Positions 7,782-13,377 of a DNA stretch of 20,501 nucleotides are shown in pieces. Numbering within the stretch: the first letter of the stretch is position 1; each line of letters begins with the position of its first letter. The position numbers and the translations under genes are program-made. The stretch is from Pelotomaculum sp. UBA5255 (GTDB taxonomy: Bacteria > Bacillota > Desulfotomaculia > Desulfotomaculales > Pelotomaculaceae), in the NCBI GenBank assembly GCA_002408725.1, contig DHTR01000075.1, positions 70,808 to 91,308 of the forward strand. Direction: 5' to 3'. The notes beneath the pieces were generated by a model that worked only from the letters and a program-made list of their open reading frames with translations, was not told where the DNA came from and searched no databases.

Positions 7782-8459
7782 ATGTCCCAAATAGACGTTG
7801 TAATTATTGAGGATGACCCCATGGTAGTCGAAGTGAACCGGGGCTTTATTAATGCCGTGCAGGGATTCAGGGTAGCAGGAACCGCCCGTACCGGCCGCGA
7901 GGCCATCGATATGGTGAAAGAATTAACCCCCGACCTTGTTCTCCTGGATATATTTCTTCCGGATATTGACGGCGTGACAACGCTTCAAGAAATCAGACGA
8001 ATTGGCCTACCGACCGATGTAATCATTGTCACCGCAGCGCATAACGCTGAAACCATTCAAAATGTTTTTCGTTATGGAGCAATAGACTATATTGTTAAAC
8101 CCTTTAAATTTACCCGCCTGAAAGCGGCACTCAATTGCTACGCTACTTTACACAACCGTTTTAAGTGCCAAAGTCAGATGAACCAGAATGAAATTGACAG
8201 TTTAGCGCTGAGCCGCGGGCAGCAGATGGATGAAGGCGTTCCTAAAGGGTTAAATGAAATTACGCTAAAACAGGTCTACCTTCATTTGCTAAAAGAAGGG
8301 GTTGCCTTATCAGCTGAGGAAGTTGCCGAGGGTGTAGGACTGGCCCGTGTTACAGCCAGGCGATACCTTGATTTTTTAGAAAAATCAGGCAGGGTCATCC
8401 TGGAATTGCAATACGGGTCGGTGGGACGTCCAGTGAACCGGTATAGAACCCTGGAATAA
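7782..8459 (+). CDS. CitB/DcuR/DctR-family response regulator
   Basis: Partner of the preceding kinase. The 225-residue protein has a receiver domain (about 1-122) with the acidic pocket E10-D11-D12, phospho-acceptor Asp56 in VLLDIFLPD, Thr84 and Lys106 in IVKPFKF. After a linker comes a C-terminal helix-turn-helix domain (about 165-225, LSAEEVAEGVGLARVTARRYL) typical of the CitB class that pairs with DcuS/CitA kinases. ATG 7782 follows AGAAGGTGG at 7765-7773 with 8 nt spacing. It ends 146 bp before the TRAP binding protein gene, whose upstream region holds an inverted repeat in activator position, making that gene its likeliest visible target. Confidence 0.92.
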   Translation: MSQIDVVIIEDDPMVVEVNRGFINAVQGFRVAGTARTGREAIDMVKELTPDLVLLDIFLPDIDGVTTLQEIRRIGLPTDVIIVTAAHNAETIQNVFRYGAIDYIVKPFKFTRLKAALNCYATLHNRFKCQSQMNQNEIDSLALSRGQQMDEGVPKGLNEITLKQVYLHLLKEGVALSAEEVAEGVGLARVTARRYLDFLEKSGRVILELQYGSVGRPVNRYRTLE

Positions 8460-8467
8460 AGAGGATT

Positions 8468-8493
8468 TTAATAACCAATATTAATTTTATTAA
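8468..8493. promoter_or_regulatory. Inverted repeat TTAATAA-N12-TTATTAA, candidate response-regulator site
   Basis: Perfect 7-bp arms (8468-8474 and 8487-8493) lie directly upstream of a promoter-like -35 element at 8501. This is where a class I or II activator would bind. Assignment to the adjacent response regulator is inference. Confidence 0.4.
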
Positions 8494-8500
8494 CTTTTCG

Positions 8501-8529
8501 TTGTATTCAGGCAAATACTTTTATATATT
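8501..8529 (+). promoter_or_regulatory. Candidate sigma-A promoter of the TRAP binding protein gene
   Basis: TTGTAT (8501-8506), a 17-nt spacer and TATATT (8524-8529) make a plausible vegetative promoter with a weak -35, as expected for an activator-dependent gene. The leader that follows contains a further dyad: TGAGAT at 8530-8535 and ATCTCA at 8560-8565, with the palindrome GTTCGAAC at 8540-8547 between them. Confidence 0.4.
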
Positions 8530-8605
8530 TGAGATCGGGGTTCGAACTTTAAAGAAGTAATCTCAGGGCAGGGGGTGAAGAGCGGTATCAAACAAAATAA
8601 CCCGG

Positions 8606-9643
8606 ATGTCCCTGCTCCTGTTTGCCCTGTTGATGCTCATCCTTCTTGCCGGGTGCGGTGAGCGGGTAGAGGACTTGGAACAGGTGAGCCCGGAAGAAAA
8701 GATCGTAATCAAGTTCTCCCATGTGGTTACTGAAAACACACCGAAGGGACGTGCAGCCCAACGTTTTGCAGCACTGGTTAAAGAAAGGTCAAGCGGGAGG
8801 ATTGAAGTACAGGTGTTTCCAAACTCCACCCTGTTTAAAGACGGTGAAGAAATTCAGGCCCTTCAATCAGGGGCAGTGCAGATGATTGCGCCGACGACAT
8901 CCAAACTTTCGGGGTTATTTCCACAATGGCAGGTATTTGATCTTCCCTACGCTTTTCCAGATGAAGAAACTGTCCATAAGGCTATGAACGGCTGCATTGG
9001 AACACAATTATACCAAGGGTTAAACCTGCATAAGATGCAGGCCCTGGCTTTCTGGGACAACGGCTTTAAACAAATGACGAACAGCCAAAGGCCTTTGATT
9101 AACCCGTCAGATTTCAATGAATTAACATTTAGAGTTATGATTAATAGCAATGTCTTAAAAAAACAGTTTGAAAAGTTAAACGCCTACCCGGTTGAAGTAT
9201 CTTTTGATGATCTTTACCGGGCACTGGAGTTCCAGGCAGTCGACGGAGAAGAAAACACGATGTCCAATATTTGCTCCAAGAATCTTTTTAAGGTACAGCC
9301 CTATCTTACTATATCAAACCACGGTTACATGGGATATGTTATTATAACCAATGCTGATTTCTGGTCCGACCTTCCTGAAGATGTACGATCTCTTCTAGAG
9401 GAAACCTTGTGCGAAGTGACGGATTGGGAGCGCGAACAGGCCTCAAAAATAAACCAGGAAGATCTGCAGCGGATCGTTTCCTCCGGCAAGGTGCAGGTAC
9501 ACCATCAGTCCGAGGCCGAAAAAGAAGAATGGGTACGGGTTTTGATACCTATTTATGATGAATTCAGAGATGTGATTGGACAGGATTTGTTACGCTGTGT
9601 TGAGGATTTAAACCAGTTGCCGCAGTCGGGAAAAATGCCATAA
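8606..9643 (+). CDS. TRAP-type dicarboxylate solute-binding lipoprotein (DctP/DctB family), orphan
   Basis: Extracytoplasmic binding protein of the TRAP DctP family, 345 residues from the ATG used. It has a hydrophobic signal sequence with lipobox LLAGC (Cys17), so it is a membrane-anchored lipoprotein. The mature part shows the family pattern: IKFSHVVTENTPKGRAAQRFA, GEEIQALQSGAVQM, LPYAFPD, and the GLTFRV-like segment ELTFRVMINSN where the carboxylate-binding arginine lies. No DctQ or DctM membrane subunit is nearby; a terminator and lexA follow. It may therefore be a co-sensor for the upstream kinase rather than a transporter part. The start is uncertain. The best Shine-Dalgarno (GGGGGTGA, 8571-8578) lies about 28 nt upstream of ATG 8606, and the codon at the expected position is GTA 8585. 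Starting there would add SNKITR, a normal basic n-region. Confidence 0.88.
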   Translation: MSLLLFALLMLILLAGCGERVEDLEQVSPEEKIVIKFSHVVTENTPKGRAAQRFAALVKERSSGRIEVQVFPNSTLFKDGEEIQALQSGAVQMIAPTTSKLSGLFPQWQVFDLPYAFPDEETVHKAMNGCIGTQLYQGLNLHKMQALAFWDNGFKQMTNSQRPLINPSDFNELTFRVMINSNVLKKQFEKLNAYPVEVSFDDLYRALEFQAVDGEENTMSNICSKNLFKVQPYLTISNHGYMGYVIITNADFWSDLPEDVRSLLEETLCEVTDWEREQASKINQEDLQRIVSSGKVQVHHQSEAEKEEWVRVLIPIYDEFRDVIGQDLLRCVEDLNQLPQSGKMP

Positions 9644-9666
9644 TACCAGTTCCAGGGCAAACCCCC

Positions 9667-9700
9667 AAAAAAAAACACCGCTACTGCGGTTTTTTTTATT
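9667..9700. terminator. Bidirectional terminator between the TRAP binding protein gene and lexA
   Basis: ACCGC / GCGGT (9677-9681 and 9686-9690) with the loop TACT is flanked by an A-run on the left and a T-run on the right. The hairpin therefore has a U-tail when transcribed in either direction. It serves the two convergent genes, whose stop codons lie within about 60 bp of each other. Confidence 0.85.
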
Positions 9701-10312
9701 TTAATGAATCTTTCGGACCAACCCAATCACTTTACCAAGAACCTGCAGATCAGTTGTATAGATCGGTTCCATCAGGCGATTTTCCGGTTGTAGGCGAATC
9801 CGGTCGGTTTCCCTGTAGAACTTTTTTACAGTAGCTTCTTCTTCGAGTAAGGCCACGACGATATCCCCATTGTTAGCATCATGCTGCCGCCGGACAACAA
9901 CCATATCCCCCTCTAAAATCCCGGCTTCAACCATGCTGTCCCCCCGTACCGCCAGCATAAAAAATTCTCCTGCACCGGTGAAATGAGTAGGTAGTGGAAA
10001 AATCTCCTCCCTATTTTCCACAGCTAAAAGAGGTACACCCGCTGCTACAAGTCCTAGTAGTGGAACATTGACGCAATCCACCCGACTCCCCCAAAAATCG
10101 TCCAAGACCTCCATGGCTCTTGGCTTGGCAGCGTCGCGCCTCAAGCATCCTTTATCCTCTAGTTTTTTCAAGTACCCGTGTACGGTTGAGCTTGAACTCA
10201 AACCCACAGCCTGTCCGATTTCCCTGACTGAAGGAGGGTAGCCCTTCTGACGAATGCTCTCCTTAATAAATGTCAAGATGGCTGCCTGCTTGGGGGTTAG
10301 ATCATCACCCAT
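9701..10312 (-). CDS. lexA: SOS repressor LexA
   Basis: Repressor of the DNA damage response that self-cleaves when RecA filaments form. The 203-residue protein has the N-terminal winged helix-turn-helix (LTPKQAAILTFIKE, YPPSVREIGQAVGLSSSSTVHGYL). The cleavage site is Ala91-Gly92 in LVAAGVP. The C-terminal peptidase has Ser126 in GDSM and Lys163 in TVKKF as the catalytic dyad. The length is normal. The ATG at 10312 (reverse strand) has GGTG about 8 nt ahead. An extended -10 element and a near-consensus LexA box lie upstream, consistent with autoregulation. It is transcribed towards the TRAP gene and divergently from the sigma-54 activator. Confidence 0.97.
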   Translation of the reverse strand: MGDDLTPKQAAILTFIKESIRQKGYPPSVREIGQAVGLSSSSTVHGYLKKLEDKGCLRRDAAKPRAMEVLDDFWGSRVDCVNVPLLGLVAAGVPLLAVENREEIFPLPTHFTGAGEFFMLAVRGDSMVEAGILEGDMVVVRRQHDANNGDIVVALLEEEATVKKFYRETDRIRLQPENRLMEPIYTTDLQVLGKVIGLVRKIH

Positions 10313-10349
10313 TATTTCACCAACCCTTATTTATTGATTATTTTATAGT

Positions 10350-10358
10350 ATTATAACA
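10350..10358 (-). promoter_or_regulatory. Extended -10 element of the lexA promoter
   Basis: On the reverse strand the sequence reads TGTTATAAT, i.e. a TGn extension followed by a perfect TATAAT, 38 bp ahead of the lexA start. The matching -35 region (about 10373-10378) is poor, which extended -10 promoters tolerate. The LexA-box-like dyad at 10376-10387 overlaps that -35 region. Confidence 0.6.
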
Positions 10359-10375
10359 CAATCGGGAGAGGGGTG

Positions 10376-10387
10376 AAACGCTTGTTC
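10376..10387. promoter_or_regulatory. LexA (SOS) box candidate, AAAC-N4-GTTC
   Basis: The Gram-positive LexA/DinR box is CGAAC-N4-GTTCG. Here AAAC-GCTT-GTTCG differs from the core GAAC-N4-GTTC by one base in the left arm. It overlaps the -35 region of the lexA promoter, as expected for autorepression, and also lies about 105 bp ahead of the divergent sigma-54 activator gene. Confidence 0.5.
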
Positions 10388-10411
10388 GTAAAATGTGTAC
10401 ATTTTTATACA
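10382..10411 (+). promoter_or_regulatory. Possible promoter of the sigma-54 activator gene, with shared 12-mer
   Basis: TTGTTC (10382-10387), an 18-nt spacer and TATACA (10406-10411) form a modest vegetative promoter. The -10 lies inside the 12-mer CATTTTTATACA (10400-10411), which recurs exactly at 12288-12299 upstream of the fumarase genes. The -35 overlaps the LexA-box candidate. Promoter assignment is tentative. Confidence 0.3.
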
Positions 10412-10430
10412 AATATTTTTTTAACTTTTA

Positions 10431-10447
10431 GAAGGATGCATCCCTTC
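10431..10447. repeat. Near-perfect inverted repeat in the leader of the activator gene
   Basis: GGATGCATCC (10434-10443) is a perfect palindrome. Its arms extend to GAAGG and CCTTC with one bulged C, giving a dyad of 17 nt that ends 45 bp before the activator start codon. It could be an operator for autoregulation or a leader hairpin. Confidence 0.4.
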
Positions 10448-10491
10448 CATGTAGAATGAATTTAGAAAGAATGTCAGGGAGGGGGGTTGGG

Positions 10492-12198
10492 ATGCAAAAA
10501 TATAAAGTGGCCATAGTTGGCGCCGGCATGGGCGGTTATTCTATTTACAGGATGTTAACTGCGATGGAGGAAGTTGAAATTTTAGGAGTAGCTGATATCA
10601 ATCCCGCAGCTCCAGGTATTTTGGCCGCACGTGAAGATGGTATCTTTATTACAGCAAACTACAACGAGCTCACAAGGCTTCCGGGTCTGGACATTATTAT
10701 TGAAGTAACAGGAGACCCTAAAGTAAAGGACAACATTCAGCAGATAAGGCACAGCTACACCGCATTGATGGAGCATAAAGCCGCAAATCTGATGATGGTT
10801 GTCCTCAAAGAAAAAGAAGAAATGGCAGAACTTACGAAAATTCAGGGTGAATTATCTGCCATTCTGAATTCCATGCAGGAAGCTATCGAAGTAGCGGACA
10901 TTACAGGCACGATTAAGTACGTAAATCCCGCCTTTTCCCGCATCACAGGAATTCCCGAAAAGGAAAGGATCGGTAAGAATATCTTTGAGAGCTCTCCGGA
11001 CGGCGCTCTCGCTCATTTATTAAAAACGGGCAAGCTAGTTTTTGGACAGAGGACAAGAGTAGGTGGCAGCAACGCTGAAGTTGTTGCAAACTCCGCTCCC
11101 ATCATCGTGGACGGAAAGATGGAAGGCGGGGTTGTAGTATTTCAGCATTTTACTGATATTATGAATATGATCGAGGAGCTGAAAAAAAGTAGTACCATCA
11201 TTGAAAATCTTACGGATAAACTGGGACAGGTAACGACAAGCAAGTATTCTTTTGAAGACATTATCGGAAACAGTATCGAAATTAAAAAGTGCATCAATCT
11301 GGCCGAAAAGTCGGCCCGCAGCAAATCAACCGTACTTCTATTGGGTGAAAGCGGCACTGGGAAGGAATTGTTTGCCCACTCCATTCACGGCACCTCCATG
11401 CGTCGGGAAAATCCTTTTATTAAAGTTAATTGCGCAGCCATACCGGAAACCCTTCTGGAAAGCGAATTCTTCGGCTATGCCAAGGGAGCTTTCACGGGCG
11501 CCATCAAATCCAAGATCGGAAAATTTGAACTAGCCCATGGAGGAACCATCTTTTTAGACGAAATAGGAGACATGAACCTCCTGCTTCAAGGCAAGTTGCT
11601 ACGTGTTTTGCAAGAGATGGAGTTTGAGCGTGTTGGGGGCAATCAGACCATTAAAGTGGACGTCCGGGTCATTGCGGCCACAAACCGGAACCTTCGGGAT
11701 TTAATCCGCCAGGGCAAATTTCGGGAAGACCTTTATTATCGCCTGAATGTTGTTGAACTTACCATCCCTCCGCTAAGAGTTCACAAGGAAGACCTTCCGG
11801 CACTGGTAAACAACTTAATCATTAAACTTAATAGAAAACTGGGTAAAAAAGTCAAGGGCCTTTCTAAAGATGCAGAAGAAGTGCTCTTCAGTTATGACTG
11901 GCCCGGCAATGTCCGTGAGCTTCAAAACGTTATTGAGCGCGTGATGGTAACCGTTGATGAAGAAGTTTTGGTCAAAAAAAACCTGATTCAGCATGTTAAC
12001 CAGCCTCGGATTCTACCAGAGCGAGATGTAGATATAATGCCCATCGATCAGATGGAGGAAATATTGATTCGTAAGGCCGTGGCCAAATACGGTAACACAG
12101 TCGAAGGTAAAAGGCGCGCTTCCCAGGCCCTAAATATTTCACTGGCAACACTTTATAATAAATTGAAAAAAATAAAACCTTCAAATATTAAAATTTAG
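10492..12198 (+). CDS. Sigma-54-dependent activator: dinucleotide-binding-like domain + PAS + AAA+ + Fis-type HTH
   Basis: Enhancer-binding protein that remodels sigma-54 RNA polymerase, 568 residues from the start chosen. Domain order: a Rossmann-like N-terminus with GAGMGG at residues 10-15 and an acidic residue at the end of the second strand (Asp35 in VADINP); then a PAS domain (about 122-230, with NSMQEAIEVAD and YVNPAFSRITG). The AAA+ domain (about 250-480) has Walker A GESGTGKE near 285-292, the sigma-54 contact loop GAFTGA at 332-337, Walker B GTIFLDEIGD and the arginine-finger segment REDLYYRLN. A Fis-type helix-turn-helix ends the protein (RRASQALNISLATLYNKL). ATG 10492 is chosen because GGGAGGGGGG (10477-10486) lies immediately upstream; the in-frame ATG at 10456 would bury this site. 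It precedes a sigma-54 promoter ahead of fumarase, so it is the likely operon regulator. The ligand (NAD(H), NADP(H) or an acyl-CoA) is unknown. Confidence 0.92.
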   Translation: MQKYKVAIVGAGMGGYSIYRMLTAMEEVEILGVADINPAAPGILAAREDGIFITANYNELTRLPGLDIIIEVTGDPKVKDNIQQIRHSYTALMEHKAANLMMVVLKEKEEMAELTKIQGELSAILNSMQEAIEVADITGTIKYVNPAFSRITGIPEKERIGKNIFESSPDGALAHLLKTGKLVFGQRTRVGGSNAEVVANSAPIIVDGKMEGGVVVFQHFTDIMNMIEELKKSSTIIENLTDKLGQVTTSKYSFEDIIGNSIEIKKCINLAEKSARSKSTVLLLGESGTGKELFAHSIHGTSMRRENPFIKVNCAAIPETLLESEFFGYAKGAFTGAIKSKIGKFELAHGGTIFLDEIGDMNLLLQGKLLRVLQEMEFERVGGNQTIKVDVRVIAATNRNLRDLIRQGKFREDLYYRLNVVELTIPPLRVHKEDLPALVNNLIIKLNRKLGKKVKGLSKDAEEVLFSYDWPGNVRELQNVIERVMVTVDEEVLVKKNLIQHVNQPRILPERDVDIMPIDQMEEILIRKAVAKYGNTVEGKRRASQALNISLATLYNKLKKIKPSNIKI

Positions 12199-12253
12199 AA
12201 ATGATTACTAAGATTAAGAAATACCGCTTGTCTCAAGGGATAGGCCCCTCTCA

Positions 12254-12280
12254 ATTCTACAAATTAGAATCTTTTTTTTT
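12254..12280 (+). terminator. Terminator after the activator gene
   Basis: ATTCTA-CAAAT-TAGAAT (12254-12270) is a perfect 6-bp A/T-rich stem followed by C and nine T residues. The U-tail is strong but the stem is weak. It lies 56 bp after the activator stop codon and separates that gene from the fumarase promoter. Confidence 0.5.
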
Positions 12281-12287
12281 ACAATAG

Positions 12288-12299
12288 CATTTTTATACA
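12288..12299. repeat. Second copy of the 12-mer CATTTTTATACA
   Basis: Identical to 10400-10411 ahead of the activator gene. Here it lies about 113 bp upstream of the -24 element of the sigma-54 promoter. The shared occurrence in front of both transcription units hints at a common regulatory site, but the A/T-rich composition makes chance possible. Confidence 0.35.
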
Positions 12300-12320
12300 C
12301 CCTGACAAAACTTGAAAAGT

Positions 12321-12347
12321 ATTGCCAATATTCTCGAATTAAGCAAT
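12321..12347. promoter_or_regulatory. Candidate upstream activating sequence for the sigma-54 activator
   Basis: Dyad ATTGC-C-AAT-N8-ATT-AA-GCAAT: outer arms 12321-12325 and 12343-12347 match perfectly, inner AAT/ATT also pair. Its centre is about 105 bp upstream of the predicted transcription start, the usual range for enhancer-binding protein sites. Binding is inferred. Confidence 0.4.
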
Positions 12348-12411
12348 GGATACAAGGTTTTCGGGGTCTCGCGACACATGCGTTTATGGTGAAGTGACAA
12401 GATCGGTATCA

Positions 12412-12427
12412 TGGTACGGATCTTGCT
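12412..12427 (+). promoter_or_regulatory. Sigma-54 (-24/-12) promoter of the fumarase genes
   Basis: TGGTACG-GATC-TTGCT matches the sigma-54 consensus TGGYACG-N4-TTGCW at every defined position. The invariant GG (12413-12414) and GC (12425-12426) are separated by exactly 10 nt. The predicted transcription start is near 12438, 43 nt ahead of the fumarase start proposed here. The gene immediately upstream encodes a sigma-54 activator, which makes a chance match unlikely. The -24 element lies within an imperfect 22-bp palindrome, GATCGGTA and TACGGATC arms at 12401-12408 and 12415-12422. Confidence 0.82.
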
Positions 12428-12480
12428 TTTTATATTTTGGGGAACAGAATAGCAACCATACAGCAAAGGGGGGAACTACA

Positions 12481-13323
12481 ATAAAAACCATTAACACCAG
12501 TGTGATTACAGAAGCTGTGATGAAAATGTGTCAGGAAGCTAATTTTTATCTGGGCAATGATGTGTTAGAAGCCTTCAAAAAGGGTTATGAGTCGGAAGTA
12601 TCACTCACAGGAAAGGAAATTCTTCAAATCCTGATGAAAAACGCTGAAATTGCCCGGGAAGAGCAGGTTCCAATGTGCCAGGACACAGGCTTCGCCGTTG
12701 TTTTTGTAGAACTGGGTCAGGATGTAAGGATCGAAGGTGGTGATTTCTACGAAGCCATCAACGAGGGCGTAAGGAGAGGCTACACCGAGGGTTACCTGAG
12801 AAAATCGATCGTTAGCCATCCACTGGAGCGTAAGAATACCGGAGATAACACGCCGGCGGTTATTCACACCAAAATCGTGCCCGGGGAAAACCTGCGCATT
12901 ATCGTAGCACCCAAGGGCGGCGGCTCTGAGAACATGAGTGCAATCAAAATGCTTAAACCTGCAGATGGTGTTGAAGGCGTCAAGAAATTCGTCATCGATA
13001 CGGTAAAATCAGCAGGCCCCAATCCCTGCCCTCCAATAGTGGTAGGCGTGGGCATCGGCGGAACTTATGAAAAGGCCGCTCTACTATCCAAAGAAGCTTT
13101 GCTAAGGGAACTAGGAGAAAAGAGCAAGTATCCGGATATTGCAGAACTAGAAGAATTTCTTATGAAAGAAATAAATAAATCCGGAATCGGGCCGCAGGGT
13201 CTCGGTGGAAAAACTACGGCGCTCGCAGTGCATGTTGAAATTTACGGCGCCCATATTGCCAGCCTTCCTGTGGCGGTTAACCTGAACTGCCACGCGGCCA
13301 GGCACAAAGAAGTGCTACTGTAA
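12481..13323 (+). CDS. Class I fumarate hydratase, alpha (N-terminal) subunit
   Basis: Oxygen-sensitive iron-sulfur fumarase subunit that, with the beta subunit, hydrates fumarate to malate in the methylmalonyl-CoA pathway. From codon 12481 it has 280 residues, the usual length. Three conserved cysteines that ligate the 4Fe-4S cluster are visible: Cys66 in MCQDTG, Cys183 in NPCPP and Cys270 in LNCHAARH. GVGIGGT and GPQGLGGKTTAL are also diagnostic. The start is unusual. The frame is open upstream to ATG 12346, but that lies before the sigma-54 promoter, so it cannot be on the transcript. A strong Shine-Dalgarno AAAGGGGGG (12465-12473) points with 7 nt spacing to ATA 12481, and homologues begin at this place. 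The first canonical alternative, GTG 12502, is too far away. The true start is therefore ATA or a miscalled ATG. Confidence 0.93.
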   Translation: MKTINTSVITEAVMKMCQEANFYLGNDVLEAFKKGYESEVSLTGKEILQILMKNAEIAREEQVPMCQDTGFAVVFVELGQDVRIEGGDFYEAINEGVRRGYTEGYLRKSIVSHPLERKNTGDNTPAVIHTKIVPGENLRIIVAPKGGGSENMSAIKMLKPADGVEGVKKFVIDTVKSAGPNPCPPIVVGVGIGGTYEKAALLSKEALLRELGEKSKYPDIAELEEFLMKEINKSGIGPQGLGGKTTALAVHVEIYGAHIASLPVAVNLNCHAARHKEVLL

Positions 13324-13377
13324 GATAATTAATTAACCCCGATATATTTGCTTGAAAAATAAGGGGAGGTGAAACGA

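Noticed and set aside
10456..10491. ATG 10456 as start of the sigma-54 activator
   Set aside because: The strong G-rich Shine-Dalgarno lies between it and ATG 10492, where the Rossmann-like strand begins properly.
12346..12480. N-terminal extension of fumarase alpha from ATG 12346
   Set aside because: The 45 extra codons span the sigma-54 promoter, have no ribosome-binding site in front and no resemblance to fumarase; they would not be on the transcript starting near 12438.
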